Source: Streptacidiphilus sp. P02-A3a
GTDB taxonomy: Bacteria; Actinomycetota; Actinomycetes; Streptomycetales; Streptomycetaceae
Length of the DNA stretch: 64,000 bases
Assembly (NCBI RefSeq): GCF_014084105.1
Contig: NZ_CP048289.1
Location: 1,683,922-1,747,921 of the forward strand
Direction: 5' to 3'
The position numbers and the translations under genes are program-made. Below, one piece after another: positions 44,902-55,076 of the stretch. Below the pieces are notes generated by a model, which made no database searches, was not told the DNA's origin, and saw only the letters and a program-made list of their open reading frames with translations. Numbering within the stretch: the stretch's first letter is position 1; every line of letters starts with the position of its first letter.

Positions 44902-45216
44902 GTGTACGCGATCGTGCGTAGCGGCGGTCGGCAGCACAAGGTTGCTGTCGGCGATGTTTTCGAGGCCGACAAGGTCGACGCCAAGGTTGGCGAGACGGTT
45001 GAGCTTGCGACGATCCTGATCGTCGACGGTGACGCGGTCACCAGCGACCCGTGGGTCCTGGCCGGTGTGAAGGTTCGCGCCGAGGTGGTCGACCACCACA
45101 AGGGCGAGAAGATCAACATCATGAAGTACAAGAACAAGACCGGTTACCGCAAGCGCATGGGCCACCGTCAGCGCCACACCGCGCTCCGCGTGACCAGCAT
45201 CGACTCGTCGAAGTAA
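44902..45216 (+). CDS. rplU: 50S ribosomal protein L21
   Basis: A 104-residue protein of normal length with [17 protein letters not shown] at the N-terminus and [14 protein letters not shown] at the C-terminus, both diagnostic of L21. It binds 23S rRNA in the large subunit. GTG 44902 follows GGAAGTGG. It is 13 bp from rpmA, so both are read from the promoter at 44726. Confidence 0.97.
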   Translation: MYAIVRSGGRQHKVAVGDVFEADKVDAKVGETVELATILIVDGDAVTSDPWVLAGVKVRAEVVDHHKGEKINIMKYKNKTGYRKRMGHRQRHTALRVTSIDSSK

Positions 45217-45229
45217 GGGGCAAGGGGAG

Positions 45230-45487
45230 ATGGCTCACAAGAAGGGCGCAAGCTCTACCCGTAACGGTCGTGACTCCAACGCACAGCGCCTCGGCGTCAA
45301 GCGTTTCGGCGGCCAGCAGGTCAACGCCGGCGAGATCATCGTCCGCCAGCGCGGCACCCACTTCCACCCGGGTGCCGGTGTCGGTCGCGGCAGCGACGAC
45401 ACCCTGTTCGCGCTCAACGCCGGTGCGGTCGAGTTCGGTACTCGCCGTGGCCGCCGCGTCGTGAACGTCGTCCCGGTCGCGGCCTGA
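45230..45487 (+). CDS. rpmA: 50S ribosomal protein L27
   Basis: An 85-residue protein beginning [15 protein letters not shown], which has no N-terminal cleavable extension of the Firmicute type. L27 reaches into the peptidyl-transferase centre. [10 protein letters not shown] and [10 protein letters not shown] are conserved family segments. The ATG at 45230 follows AGGGGAG. A strong terminator follows, before obg. Confidence 0.97.
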   Translation: MAHKKGASSTRNGRDSNAQRLGVKRFGGQQVNAGEIIVRQRGTHFHPGAGVGRGSDDTLFALNAGAVEFGTRRGRRVVNVVPVAA

Positions 45488-45531
45488 TCCAGGCCGACCG
45501 CAGGACCGTTCAGCGTGTGACAACGTGACAT

Positions 45532-45565
45532 CGAGGGTGGATCGGAACATTCCGGTCCACCCTCG
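45532..45565 (+). terminator. Intrinsic-type terminator between rpmA and obg
   Basis: CGAGGGTGGA (45532-45541) pairs with TCCACCCTCG (45556-45565), extended inward by TCGGAA/TTCCGG with one wobble. GTGTTTT follows within ten bases. It should separate rplU-rpmA from obg. Confidence 0.85.
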
Positions 45566-45626
45566 GTGTTTTCGCAGGCAGAACACTGTCAAGGCAATCC
45601 ACTCCCGATCGAGAGGCACCAACACC

Positions 45627-47099
45627 ATGACCACCTTCGTGGACCGCGTCGAACTGCACGTCGCCGCGGGTAACGGGGGCCATGGCTGCGCCTCCGTGCA
45701 CCGGGAGAAGTTCAAGCCGCTCGGCGGCCCCGACGGCGGCAACGGCGGCAGCGGCGGCGACGTCACCCTGGTCGTCGACCCGCAGGTCACCACGCTGCTC
45801 GACTACCACCACACGCCGCACCGCCGGGCCGGCAACGGCAAGCCCGGCGCGGGCGATCACCGCACCGGTGGCGAGGGCTTCGACCTGGTGCTGCCGGTCC
45901 CGGACGGCACCGTGGTGCTGGCCCAGGACGGCAGCGTGCTGGCCGACCTGGTCGGCAACGGCACCAGCTTCGTGGTCGCCGCCGGCGGCCGGGGCGGCCT
46001 CGGCAACTCCGCGCTGTCCTCGGCCCGCCGCAAGGCCCCCGGCTTCGCGCTGCTCGGCGAGCCCGGCGAGGCCCGCGACATCGTGCTGGAGCTCAAGTCC
46101 GTCGCCGACGTCGCGCTGGTCGGCTACCCCAGCGCGGGCAAGTCCTCGCTGATCTCAGTGCTCTCGGCGGCCAAGCCGAAGATCGCGGACTACCCGTTCA
46201 CCACCCTGATCCCCAACCTGGGCGTGGTCACCGCCGGGGACACCGTCTACACCATCGCCGACGTCCCCGGGCTGATCCCCGGCGCCAGCCAGGGCAAGGG
46301 CCTCGGCCTGGAGTTCCTGCGCCACGTCGAGCGCTGCTCGGTGCTGGTGCACGTGCTGGACTGCGCCACGCTGGAGACCGACCGCGACCCGTTGTCCGAC
46401 CTCGACATGATCGAGACCGAACTGTCCCTGTACGGCGGCCTGGAGGACCGGCCGCGACTGGTGGCCCTCAACAAGACCGACATCCCCGACGGCCAGGACC
46501 TCGCCGACATCACCCGCGCCTCGCTGGAGGAACGCGGCTACGAGGTCTACGACGTCTCCGCGACCGCCCGCAAGGGCCTGCGCGAGCTCAGCTTCGCGCT
46601 CGCCCGGATCGTCGCCGAGGCCCGCGCCGCCAAGCCGGTCGAGGAGGCCACCCGGGTGGTGCTGCGGCCCACCGCCGTGGACGACGCGGGCTTCAGCGTC
46701 AGCTACGACCCGGCCGAGGACCTGTACCGGATCGTCGGCAGCAAGCCCGAGCGCTGGATCAAGCAGACCGACTTCTCCAACGACGAGGCCGTGGGCTACC
46801 TGGCCGACCGGCTGGCCCGGCTCGGCGTCGAGGTGGAGCTGGCCAAGGCGGGCGCCAAGGAGGGCGACACCGTCGTCATCGGCGCCACGGAGAACGCCGT
46901 GGTCTTCGACTGGGAGCCGAGCATGGCCGCCGGCGCCGAGATGCTCGGCCGCCGCGGCGAGGACCACCGCTTCGAGAGCCCGCGCGACGCCGTCACCCGC
47001 CGCCGCCAGCGCGAGCTGGTCCGCGACGACGCGGCCACCGAGTACGCCCGATTCGACCCGATGCCGCGCCGCGAGATCGAACCCGACGAGGACTTCTGA
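45627..47099 (+). CDS. obg: GTPase Obg/CgtA
   Basis: A 490-residue GTPase. The N-terminal glycine-rich Obg fold (about 1-155, with [14 protein letters not shown]) is followed by the G domain, G1 GYPSAGKSS near residue 167, G3 [10 protein letters not shown]4 NKTD, and then a C-terminal OCT domain. It acts in late 50S assembly and, in Streptomyces, in the onset of aerial growth. ATG 45627 is chosen because the Obg fold begins there ([17 protein letters not shown]). The tail of about 50 residues is charged. The stop is two bases before the next start. Confidence 0.95.
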   Translation: MTTFVDRVELHVAAGNGGHGCASVHREKFKPLGGPDGGNGGSGGDVTLVVDPQVTTLLDYHHTPHRRAGNGKPGAGDHRTGGEGFDLVLPVPDGTVVLAQDGSVLADLVGNGTSFVVAAGGRGGLGNSALSSARRKAPGFALLGEPGEARDIVLELKSVADVALVGYPSAGKSSLISVLSAAKPKIADYPFTTLIPNLGVVTAGDTVYTIADVPGLIPGASQGKGLGLEFLRHVERCSVLVHVLDCATLETDRDPLSDLDMIETELSLYGGLEDRPRLVALNKTDIPDGQDLADITRASLEERGYEVYDVSATARKGLRELSFALARIVAEARAAKPVEEATRVVLRPTAVDDAGFSVSYDPAEDLYRIVGSKPERWIKQTDFSNDEAVGYLADRLARLGVEVELAKAGAKEGDTVVIGATENAVVFDWEPSMAAGAEMLGRRGEDHRFESPRDAVTRRRQRELVRDDAATEYARFDPMPRREIEPDEDF

Positions 47100-47101
47100 A
47101 C

Positions 47102-48115
47102 ATGCGTCACCCGCTTCCCAAGGCCGAGCTGCACCTCCACATCGAGGGCACCCTCGAACCCGAGCTGGCCTTCGCGCTGGCCGAGCGCAACCGGATCGAC
47201 CTGCCCTACGCCGGTCCTGACGAGCTGCGCGCGGCCTACGCGTTCACCGACCTGCAGTCCTTCCTCGACCTGTACTACCAGCTCACGGCGGTGCTGCTGA
47301 CCGAGCAGGACTTCACCGACCTGGCCGACGGCTACCTGGCGCGGGCCGCCGAGCAGGGCGTCCGGCACGCCGAGATCTTCTTCGACCCGCAGGCCCACAC
47401 CGGGCGCGGAGTCGACATCGGCACCGTCATCCGGGGCCTCGCCCGGTCGCTGGAGAGCAGCCGGGAGCGCTTCGGCGTCTCCACCCGGCTGATCCTCAGC
47501 TTCCTGCGCGACCTGCCCGCCGAGGACGCGCTGAAGACCCTCGCCGACGCCGGTCCCTACCTGGACAGCATCGCCGCCGTCGGCCTGGACTCGGCCGAGG
47601 TCGGCCACCCGCCGGCCAAGTTCGCCGAGGTCTACGCGGCGGCGCGGGCCGCCGGACTGCGGCTGGTCGCCCACGCGGGCGAGGAGGGCCCGCCGGAGTA
47701 CATCACCGAGGCGCTGGACGTCCTCGGTGTGGAGCGGATCGACCACGGCATCCGCTGCATGGAGGACCCGGCACTGGTGGAGCGGCTGGTCGCGGAGCAG
47801 GTGCCGCTCACGGTCTGCCCGTTCTCCAACGTCCGGCTGCGCTGCGTGGACACGCTGGCGGACCACCCGCTGCCCGCGATGCTGGAGGCCGGGCTGCTGG
47901 TCACCGTCAACTCGGACGACCCGTCGTACTTCGGCGGCTATGTCGAGGACAACGTCCAGGGCCTGCGTGCCTCCCTCGGCCTGAGCGACGATCAACTGGC
48001 GCTGCTGGCCCGGAACTCCTTCCTGGCCTCCTTCGTCGACGACGCCCGCCGGGCCGAGCTGCTCGCCGAGCTGGACGCGGCCACCGGAGCCGTGCGGACG
48101 GCGTCCGCCAGCTGA
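47102..48115 (+). CDS. Adenosine/adenine deaminase family protein
   Basis: A 337-residue amidohydrolase. The metal ligands His11 and His13 are in ELHLHIEG, a third His and catalytic Glu are in HAGEEG (near 191), and Asp pair SDDP lies near 271. HAGEEGPPEYITEALD and RIDHG match the adenine deaminase (Aah1-like) subgroup better than classical adenosine deaminase, in my judgement. It converts adenine to hypoxanthine, or adenosine to inosine, for purine salvage. ATG 47102 is two bases after the obg stop, so it is co-transcribed with obg. Confidence 0.88.
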   Translation: MRHPLPKAELHLHIEGTLEPELAFALAERNRIDLPYAGPDELRAAYAFTDLQSFLDLYYQLTAVLLTEQDFTDLADGYLARAAEQGVRHAEIFFDPQAHTGRGVDIGTVIRGLARSLESSRERFGVSTRLILSFLRDLPAEDALKTLADAGPYLDSIAAVGLDSAEVGHPPAKFAEVYAAARAAGLRLVAHAGEEGPPEYITEALDVLGVERIDHGIRCMEDPALVERLVAEQVPLTVCPFSNVRLRCVDTLADHPLPAMLEAGLLVTVNSDDPSYFGGYVEDNVQGLRASLGLSDDQLALLARNSFLASFVDDARRAELLAELDAATGAVRTASAS

Positions 48116-48194
48116 AACCCCGGTGAAGCGGTCGGCCGGTTTCGCGTAGATTGCCGCTCGATCGACGGACCAACTCGAAGTGGGGAGCAATCCG

Positions 48195-49337
48195 GTGACA
48201 GGCACCCTGCGCGAGGACGTCCTCAGCGCGCGCCGCATCGTGGTCAAGGTGGGGTCCTCCTCGCTGACCACGGCCTCCGGCGGGCTCGACGCCGACCGCG
48301 TCGACGCGCTGGTGGACGTCCTGGCCGACCGCCGGGGCCGGGCGACCGAGGTGGTGCTGGTGTCCTCGGGCGCCATCGCCGCCGGCCTGGCCCCGCTCGG
48401 CCTGGACCGCAGGCCGAAGGACCTGGCCCGGCAGCAAGCGGCGGCCAGCGTCGGGCAGGGCCTGCTGATGGCCCGCTACACCGCCTCCTTCGCCCGCTAC
48501 GGGCTGCGGGTCGGCCAGGTGCTGCTGACCGCCGAGGACGCCAGCCGCCGGGAGCACTACCGCAACGCCTTCCGCACCCTGGAGCAGCTGCTGGCGATGG
48601 GCGCGGTCCCGGTCGTCAACGAGAACGACACCGTCGCCACCGCCGAGATCAAGTTCGGTGACAACGACCGGCTCGCCGCGCTGGTCGCCCACCTGGTCCG
48701 GGCCGACCTGCTGGTCCTGCTCTCGGACGTCGACGGCCTGTACGACGGCGACCCGAGCAAGCCGGGCACCAGCCGGATCGACCAGGTGCACGGCCCGCAG
48801 GACCTGGAGGGCGTGGTCATCGGCAGCGCCGGCAAGGCCGGGGTCGGCACCGGCGGCATGGTCACCAAGGTCGAGGCGGCCCGGATCGCCACCGGCGCGG
48901 GCATCCCGGTGGTGCTCACCGCCGCCCGCCACGCCGCCGACGCGCTCGCCGGACGGGAGACCGGAACCCTGTTCCACCGCACCGGCCGACGTTCGGCCGA
49001 CCGGCTGCTGTGGCTGGAGCACGCCAGCGCGCCACGTGGTGCGGTCCGCCTGGACGGGGGCGCGGTCCGGGCGGTGGTGGAGCGGCACAGTTCGCTGCTC
49101 GCGGCGGGGGTCACCGGAGTCGAAGGGGAGTTCGCCGCCGGTGATCCGGTGGACCTTCTTGATGAAAACGGCAACATCATCGCGCGTGGGCTGGTCAACT
49201 TTGATGTGCGAGAGCTTCCCCTGCTCCTGGGGCGGTCTTCGCGGGACCTGGCACGGGAGTTGGGCCCCGCGTATGAGCGTGAGGTGGTGCACCGAGACGA
49301 CCTCGTCGTGCTGCCCTCCGCCCCGGGGACGGCCTGA
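48195..49337 (+). CDS. proB: Glutamate 5-kinase
   Basis: A 380-residue kinase that makes gamma-glutamyl phosphate, the first step of proline synthesis. RRIVVKVGSSSLT at the N-terminus, VVNENDTVAT in the middle, and KVEAARIATGAG are typical amino-acid-kinase motifs. A PUA domain occupies the C-terminus from about residue 285. GTG 48195 follows GGGGAG; an in-frame GTG at 48180 lies before the ribosome site. TAGATT at 48147-48152 is a possible -10. The next enzyme of the pathway, proA, is at 49994. Confidence 0.94.
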   Translation: MTGTLREDVLSARRIVVKVGSSSLTTASGGLDADRVDALVDVLADRRGRATEVVLVSSGAIAAGLAPLGLDRRPKDLARQQAAASVGQGLLMARYTASFARYGLRVGQVLLTAEDASRREHYRNAFRTLEQLLAMGAVPVVNENDTVATAEIKFGDNDRLAALVAHLVRADLLVLLSDVDGLYDGDPSKPGTSRIDQVHGPQDLEGVVIGSAGKAGVGTGGMVTKVEAARIATGAGIPVVLTAARHAADALAGRETGTLFHRTGRRSADRLLWLEHASAPRGAVRLDGGAVRAVVERHSSLLAAGVTGVEGEFAAGDPVDLLDENGNIIARGLVNFDVRELPLLLGRSSRDLARELGPAYEREVVHRDDLVVLPSAPGTA

Positions 49338-49403
49338 CCGGCGGCGACGGTGGAGCGGGGGGTCGATCGGGCAGCGGAGAACATCACCGACAGGAGGCCG
49401 CCG

Positions 49404-49937
49404 ATGGGGCGCAGGCGCCAGGGTGTGCGACCCGTGGGGGCAGCGGATCCGGTACTCACCAGTATCGACGGGGGCGCGTCGGGCAGCGCGTCCGCCGTCG
49501 GCGCACCACAACCCGCCCCCGGCGGGCAGGCCGCCGACGGGCGGACCTCCGGCCAACGCGGCGTGACCAGGCTGCCCCGGGACGACGCGGCCGACCGGGC
49601 CCGGCTGTGGCACGTGGTGCTCAGCGTGGCCGGGGCGCCGGTGCCGCTGCCCGAGCTCAAGCGCGGGCTGGAGCAGCTGGCGCACGACCACACCCCCTTC
49701 CTGACCGCGCGCTACGCCACCGACCACGGTGAGATCCGCTACTGGGAGCAGGCCGAGGACCTGCACGACGCCGCCGCGATGGCGCTGCGGCTCTGGGGCG
49801 AGCACAAGGCCAGCGCCAAGCTGCCGCCCTGGGAGATCGTCGGCCTGGAGGTGGTGGACCGGACGACCTACCACAAGCGGATCGCCGAGGGCTACGGCGA
49901 GTCGCCCGCCTTCGTCGGCGGCGTGCACCCCTTCTGA
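49404..49937 (+). CDS. Conserved actinobacterial protein between proB and proA
   Basis: A 177-residue protein. The N-terminal 65 residues are Ala/Gly/Pro-rich; the C-terminal domain, [14 protein letters not shown] to [10 protein letters not shown], is the conserved part I remember from a hypothetical protein beside proA in other streptomycetes. There are no membrane segments. ATG 49404 follows CAGGAGG; in-frame GTG codons at 49350 and 49563 are weaker alternatives. The function is unknown; the small alpha/beta domain has no catalytic motif that I can identify. Confidence 0.7.
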   Translation: MGRRRQGVRPVGAADPVLTSIDGGASGSASAVGAPQPAPGGQAADGRTSGQRGVTRLPRDDAADRARLWHVVLSVAGAPVPLPELKRGLEQLAHDHTPFLTARYATDHGEIRYWEQAEDLHDAAAMALRLWGEHKASAKLPPWEIVGLEVVDRTTYHKRIAEGYGESPAFVGGVHPF

Positions 49938-49993
49938 CCCTTGGTTCTGAGACGGTCGGCAGGGTGTCGGTCCGGCCGACTAGGCTTTGCCGC

Positions 49994-51358
49994 ATGAGCA
50001 GCTCTCCCGACCCCGCCACCCTGTCGAGCAGCACTCCGCAGGCCGTGCCAGCGCCGCCGCAGTCGCCGGTGCTGCTGGCCGCGCGCCGGGCCAGGGCCGC
50101 CGCCGCCGAGCTCGCGCCGCTGCCGCGCGCCTCGAAGGACGCTGCGCTGCTCGCCATCGCCGACGCCCTGGTCGCCCGTACCGAGGAGATCGTCGCGGCC
50201 AACGCCGAGGACGTCGCCCGGGCGGAGGCCGCGGGCACCAGCCCGTCCGTGGTGGACCGGCTGACGCTGAACCGGGAGCGGGTCGCCGCCATCGCCGCCG
50301 ACGTGCGGCATGTCGCCGGGCTGCCCGACCCGGTCGGCGAGCTGGTCCGGGGCTCGACCCTGCCGAACGGCCTCGACCTGCGCCAGGTACGGGTGCCGCT
50401 GGGCGTGGTCGGCATCATCTACGAGGCCCGCCCCAACGTCACCGTGGACGCCGCCGCGCTCTGCCTGAAGTCCGGCAACGCGGTGCTGCTGCGCGGCTCC
50501 TCCTCGGCCTACGCCTCCAACCGGAAGCTGGTCGAGGTCCTGCGCGACGCCATCAGCGGGGGCTCGGACCAGGGCGGTGGCGGACGGGCGGGGGCGACGC
50601 TGCCCGCCGACGCCGTGCAGCTGGTGCCGGGGGAGAGCCGGGAGTCGGTGCAGGAGCTGATGCGGGCGCGCGGCCTGGTGGACGTGCTGATCCCGCGCGG
50701 CGGCGCGTCGCTGATCCGCACCGTGGTCGAGCAGTCCACCGTCCCGGTGATCGAGACCGGCACCGGCAACTGCCACGTCTACGTCGACGCGGTGGCCGAC
50801 GTGGCGATGGCGGTGGAGATCCTGATCAACTCCAAGGCCTCCCGTCCGAGCGTGTGCAACTCGGCGGAGACGCTGCTGGTGCACCAGGACATCGCCGAGG
50901 CCTTCCTGCCCGCGGCGCTGGCGGCGCTGGCCGAGGCGGGGGTGACCGTCCACGCCGACGAGCGGGTGCTCCGCTGCGCCGAAGCCAACGGCTCCAAGGC
51001 GGTGCTGGTGCCGGTGACGGCGGAGGACTGGGAGACCGAGTACCTCTCCTACGACATCGCCGCTGGGGTGGTGGACTCGCTGGACGACGCCGTGGCGCAC
51101 ATCCGGCGCTGGTCCTCCGGCCACACCGAGGCGATCGTCACCGGTTCGCAGTCGGCCGCGCGCCGGTTCACTCAGTTGGTGGACTCGGCCGCGGTCGCCG
51201 TCAACGCCTCCACCCGGTTCACCGACGGCGGCCAGTTCGGCTTCGGCGCGGAGATCGGCATCTCCACCCAGAAGCTGCACGCCCGTGGCCCGATGGGCCT
51301 GCCGGAGCTGACCTCGACCAAGTACGTGGTCATCGGTGACGGCCACGTGCGGGGCTGA
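49994..51358 (+). CDS. proA: Gamma-glutamyl phosphate reductase
   Basis: A 454-residue member of the aldehyde dehydrogenase superfamily that reduces gamma-glutamyl phosphate to the semialdehyde in proline synthesis. The catalytic Cys is in [14 protein letters not shown] (near 290). [23 protein letters not shown] and [12 protein letters not shown] are conserved. The GTG-free start at ATG 49994 removes an unlikely upstream extension. A Gly-rich insertion ([12 protein letters not shown]) interrupts the region after residue 185. TAGGCT at 49981-49986 may be the -10 of a promoter. Confidence 0.95.
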   Translation: MSSSPDPATLSSSTPQAVPAPPQSPVLLAARRARAAAAELAPLPRASKDAALLAIADALVARTEEIVAANAEDVARAEAAGTSPSVVDRLTLNRERVAAIAADVRHVAGLPDPVGELVRGSTLPNGLDLRQVRVPLGVVGIIYEARPNVTVDAAALCLKSGNAVLLRGSSSAYASNRKLVEVLRDAISGGSDQGGGGRAGATLPADAVQLVPGESRESVQELMRARGLVDVLIPRGGASLIRTVVEQSTVPVIETGTGNCHVYVDAVADVAMAVEILINSKASRPSVCNSAETLLVHQDIAEAFLPAALAALAEAGVTVHADERVLRCAEANGSKAVLVPVTAEDWETEYLSYDIAAGVVDSLDDAVAHIRRWSSGHTEAIVTGSQSAARRFTQLVDSAAVAVNASTRFTDGGQFGFGAEIGISTQKLHARGPMGLPELTSTKYVVIGDGHVRG

Positions 51359-51456
51359 TCCCGGGGGCGGCTACGTGGAGCCACAGACAAAGCGGCGGTG
51401 CGGCATTACGCTGCTTCTATACCCGAGGCAGCTTTGCCGAGAGAAGCGGGGGCTCC

Positions 51457-51849
51457 GTGTATTCCGAAGGCTATGACGCCGGCAGTGCCAATCACGGTGG
51501 CGGGGCGGATGACGAGTTCGCGACACTGGTGCTGGACGAGCGCTTCGTCCGCGCCGCGCTGATCCATGAACCCTCCGCGCGGGAGCGGCAGGCGGCGCTG
51601 CCCCATGGGGGCGGTTTCGGCAGCGCCTACCCGCGCAAGTCGGTGCGCTCGCGGTGGTGGGTCTCCCCGGCCCGGGGGCGGCACCAGGCGCTGCCCGGCC
51701 GCTGGCAGCGGGCGGTGGCGCAGTTGATGCTGGTGGTGCTGGGTGTGCTGGCGATCCTGGTGGCCGTGGCCGCGGTCAGCCGGGGCACCGGTACGGCGCA
51801 GAAGCCCGCCCAGGCGCCCACCGCGACGGCGGCACCGGTCCACACCTGA
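51457..51849 (+). CDS. Single-span membrane protein, paired with the next gene
   Basis: A 130-residue protein: a cytoplasmic N-terminus with DDEFATLVLDERFVRAALIHE and SARERQA, one membrane span at about residues 86-108, and a short Ala/Pro-rich outer tail. The N-terminal motif recurs in the next gene as DDDFRPVVFDESFIRAARIQE and SARERMS, so the two are related and probably cooperate. The position matches S. coelicolor SCO2583, as I recall. GTG 51457 follows GAAGCGGGGG. The function is unknown; the neighbourhood suggests cell-wall or sporulation roles. Confidence 0.75.
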   Translation: MYSEGYDAGSANHGGGADDEFATLVLDERFVRAALIHEPSARERQAALPHGGGFGSAYPRKSVRSRWWVSPARGRHQALPGRWQRAVAQLMLVVLGVLAILVAVAAVSRGTGTAQKPAQAPTATAAPVHT

Positions 51850-51994
51850 CGGTTTGTGATTTGTAGGGTTTTGTCCGGTTTGCGACTCATCTGCTGACTA
51901 ACTGTCATCGTCGGGTCGCAGATTTCCGGTCCGGCTGTGTGACCAAGGTCAAATCCACAGCAGAACTTGACCCCTGGGGCTCCGCACTCTCGCC

Positions 51995-53419
51995 ATGGCG
52001 ACTTACCCTTGGAGCATGGGTGGCCGGGAAGAGCCCCCTCCGGGTACGCCCGAGGGCGGTTCCGGGGGAGACGATGATTTCCGACCTGTCGTATTCGACG
52101 AGTCGTTCATTCGTGCTGCCCGGATACAGGAGTTCTCCGCCCGGGAGCGGATGTCCGCCGGAAGCCCGCCGATCCGGCGGCGCGGCTCGCGGTCCGGGAC
52201 CGGCGGGGGCCTGCCGCGCCAGGCGCTGGCGCTGATGCTGCTGGTGTCGCTGGCTTTCGCGGCGGCCGTCTACATGGGCTCCAGGCACCCCTACACCGAC
52301 TCCACCGCCAGCCCGGCGCAGCTCAGCATGATGGTCGTCCCGCTGCAACCGGGCGCGGGCGGCATCCCCACCGGCGCGCGGGTCCCCACCGGCACCGCCG
52401 CCCCGACCGCCTCCGCCTCGGGCTCGGCCGCCGCGTCGGCCTCCGCCTCCGCCTCGGCCTCCGCCGCCGCGCAGGACCCGGGCCCCTACGCCGGGACCGC
52501 GGTCGAGGACTACGCGATCGGCGGCGCCGGGATCCTGCTGCCGTTCCCGCATCACACCTCCGACTTCAGCAGCGACCAGGTGCTGCGGGCGCTGAAGATC
52601 GTCTACAACTACCTGGACGCGTCCTCGCTGGACCCGCAGGTGCTCAGCAGTGCCAAGGGCAGCACCGGGGTGATCAGGCAGATGCTCGCGCCCGGCCAGC
52701 GCGCGCAGTTCGACCAGAGCCTGTCGCAGCCGCGCGACGACCAGCAGCACGACGCGACCGGCTGGCTGGTCCGGTTCGACCCGTCCAAGGTCCGGCTGGT
52801 CGAGCCGGAGGGGATCCGGGTGAGCGGCAAGCTCCACGTCGAGCAGCTGAACTCGGGGACGCTGGAGATCACCAGTGACTTCACCTTCGTCTACGCGCTG
52901 AGCCCGGCCCCCGCCGCCTCGTCGGCCACACCGTCGCCGTCGCCCACGGTCTCGCCCGCCGCGAGCCCGTCCGCGAGCCTCTCCGCGGGCTCCGCCACCG
53001 GCCCCGCCGCGGGCTCCGGCGCCTCGGCGAACCCGAGTGCCGCCGCGACCGAGCAGCCGCCGATCGTGCTCTACACCGTCCGCCGGGCGATCACCTACTG
53101 GTTCACCGCCGACGACCTGAACGCCTACCAGACCGAGCTGGTCGAGTCGGTGGTCCAGGCCGGGCCGACCTCCTGTGACGCGGACAACAGCGCCTACCTC
53201 CAGCCGCTGTTCCCGACCGCGTCGGCCACTCCGGCCGCCCCGGTGTCGGGCAAGCGCCCCGGCGCCGCCACCGCGAAGGCCACCGCCGCGCCGGAGGCCG
53301 CGCCCACGCCCGGCCCCAGCGTCGACCCCTTCGACCAGAACCGCCCGGCCTGGGACGTCTGCGGCGTGCTGTCCGGACCGACGCTCCAGCACGACCTGCC
53401 CCAGGCCGGAACGGGCTGA
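51995..53419 (+). CDS. Membrane protein of the spore-wall gene region (SCO2584-like)
   Basis: A 474-residue protein with the paired N-terminal motif (see the previous gene), one membrane span at about residues 76-96 and a large outer domain rich in Ala/Ser/Pro linkers around a conserved core (ILLPFPHHTSDFSSDQVLRA; YWFTADDLNAYQTELVESVV). Two Cys (in PTSCDADN and WDVCGVL) may pair. From memory the S. coelicolor counterpart SCO2584 interacts with the Mre spore-wall complex. The start could be ATG 51995 or ATG 52016; neither has a good ribosome site. Confidence 0.75.
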   Translation: MATYPWSMGGREEPPPGTPEGGSGGDDDFRPVVFDESFIRAARIQEFSARERMSAGSPPIRRRGSRSGTGGGLPRQALALMLLVSLAFAAAVYMGSRHPYTDSTASPAQLSMMVVPLQPGAGGIPTGARVPTGTAAPTASASGSAAASASASASASAAAQDPGPYAGTAVEDYAIGGAGILLPFPHHTSDFSSDQVLRALKIVYNYLDASSLDPQVLSSAKGSTGVIRQMLAPGQRAQFDQSLSQPRDDQQHDATGWLVRFDPSKVRLVEPEGIRVSGKLHVEQLNSGTLEITSDFTFVYALSPAPAASSATPSPSPTVSPAASPSASLSAGSATGPAAGSGASANPSAAATEQPPIVLYTVRRAITYWFTADDLNAYQTELVESVVQAGPTSCDADNSAYLQPLFPTASATPAAPVSGKRPGAATAKATAAPEAAPTPGPSVDPFDQNRPAWDVCGVLSGPTLQHDLPQAGTG

Positions 53420-53450
53420 GCCGCCCCGGCCCGGAGCCCCCGCCGAACGG

Positions 53451-54584
53451 TCAGCCCTCGCTGGGCGCGGCGCCCGGCGCGGAGTCCTGCGGGCCCTCGC
53501 CCGCCGGGCCCTCCTCCGAGCCGTTGCCGGAACCGGCTCCGGACCCGGCTCCGGACCCGGACCGGTTGCCCGCGAAGACGTCCCGCAGCTTGCCGCCGAA
53601 GTCGCCCGCGCCGCCCGCGACGTCCCGGATCAGGCCCATCAGCGGGTCCCTGGTGTCCTTGAAGGACTGCGCGTAGGAGTCCGCCGCCGCCTTCACCTGG
53701 TCGGTGACCGAGGCGTCCGCGTCGGTGTCCCGGCGCGGGTAGGCACCGGCCATGATCGAGCTGTACTCCTCGCCCTCCGACCACTGCTTGATCTGGCGCA
53801 CCCGCACTGCCACGAACGGGTGGGTCTGCGGCAGCACCTGGAGCAGCTTTATCACGCTGTCCCGGAGGTCCCCGGCCCGGTCGTACTCCTCCGCCTGCTC
53901 CAGCATCGCGTCGGTGTTCATCTCGTGCAGGTGGTGGCCGCCCGCCAGCTTCATCAGGCCGCGCATCGAGGCCTGCGGGTCCTGGCCGACCAGCAGCCCG
54001 GCCCGGTCGCAGGAGATCTCCGCCTTGCGGAACCACTCCTTGAGCGCGGTGATGACGGCCATGATGGCGATGTTGCCGAGCGGCACCCAGGCGATCTTGG
54101 AGGCGATGTTGGTGAGGATCAGCAGCATCGTCCGGTAGAGGGCGTGGCCGGACATGGCGTGGGCCACCTCGTGGCCGATGACCGCGCGCATCTCCTCCTC
54201 GTCGAGGAGTTCGACCAGCGAGGTGGTGACCACGATCACCGGCGCGTCCATGCCGATACACATGGCGTTCGGCACCGGGTCCTGGGTGACGTACAGCGGC
54301 GGGACCTTCTCCAGGTCCAGGATGTACGCGGCGTCCCGGACCATGTCGTGCAGGTGGGAGAACTGCCGCTCGGAGGCGCGCACCGCCGAGGCCAGGAACA
54401 TCAGCCGCACCGCGCGCTCGGAGACCATGCCGCCGAGCTTCTTCAGGATCTCGTCGAAGCCGCTCAGCTTGCGCAGCGCCACCAGCGCGGAGCGGTCGGC
54501 GGGGTGCTCCCACGCCCGGGTGGAAATGCCGGGGAACCGCTTGCGGTTGCGGCTCGGTACGCTGCTCTCACTGGCTTGGGTCAT
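53451..54584 (-). CDS. M48-family membrane metallopeptidase
   Basis: A 377-residue protein with HEVAH in VIGHEVAHAMSGH (near residue 140), the zinc-binding motif of HtpX/M48 peptidases. The third ligand Glu lies in the following AEISCDRAGLL segment. Two hydrophobic segments (about 148-168 and 170-188) anchor it in the membrane. The C-terminal 100 residues are Gly/Ser/Asp-rich and probably disordered. M48 enzymes degrade damaged membrane proteins. It converges with the previous gene; the ATG at 54584 is upstream of ATG-poor sequence, so the start is probable. Confidence 0.9.
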   Translation of the reverse strand: MTQASESSVPSRNRKRFPGISTRAWEHPADRSALVALRKLSGFDEILKKLGGMVSERAVRLMFLASAVRASERQFSHLHDMVRDAAYILDLEKVPPLYVTQDPVPNAMCIGMDAPVIVVTTSLVELLDEEEMRAVIGHEVAHAMSGHALYRTMLLILTNIASKIAWVPLGNIAIMAVITALKEWFRKAEISCDRAGLLVGQDPQASMRGLMKLAGGHHLHEMNTDAMLEQAEEYDRAGDLRDSVIKLLQVLPQTHPFVAVRVRQIKQWSEGEEYSSIMAGAYPRRDTDADASVTDQVKAAADSYAQSFKDTRDPLMGLIRDVAGGAGDFGGKLRDVFAGNRSGSGAGSGAGSGNGSEEGPAGEGPQDSAPGAAPSEG

Positions 54585-54784
54585 GTGACTGCGTCCTCCC
54601 GATCAGTGGCGGCCCTCCGGTGCGTGCGCCCGGCCCCCGCCGTACCTTTTCCCTGCCACTCGTCCCCTGGACGCTCACAGTACGCCCGACCCCTGTCAGG
54701 CCACCGCGATCCCGGCGAAAGATCACCGTGCCCGGCGGTCTAACCTGAGCTGTACCGGTCGCACCCCACAAGGAGCCACACCAC

Positions 54785-54928
54785 ATGCGCACCACTACCG
54801 CCCTGAACCAGCTGGCCGCCATCTCCGACGGCTCGGGCCCGGGCATGTTCCTGCGCACCATCGTCATCGTCTCGGTCGTGGGTGTCGTCCTCATGGCCTT
54901 CTTCCTGCTGCGCGGCTACCGGGACTGA
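54785..54928 (+). CDS. Small membrane protein, 47 residues
   Basis: ATG 54785 follows CAAGGAG and opens 47 codons with one membrane span (residues 19-42) and an external or internal polar head RTTTALNQLAAISDGSG. The end is LLRGYRD. Third positions are strongly G/C-biased. It is divergent from the M48 gene. Small single-span proteins of this kind are conserved near nadD in streptomycetes; no function is known. Confidence 0.75.
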   Translation: MRTTTALNQLAAISDGSGPGMFLRTIVIVSVVGVVLMAFFLLRGYRD

Positions 54929-55076
54929 CCGCGCCGCCCGGACCAGCCTTCGGGCACACGTCGTGTCAGACGTGTGGAGCCGCCGTGCGGTTGCGCGACG
55001 GCTGCCCGTAGCATGGGCGGGATAAGACCGGCATCCACCTGCCTCCGAAGCCCTCCGAGCCAGAAGGTCCCCCACG

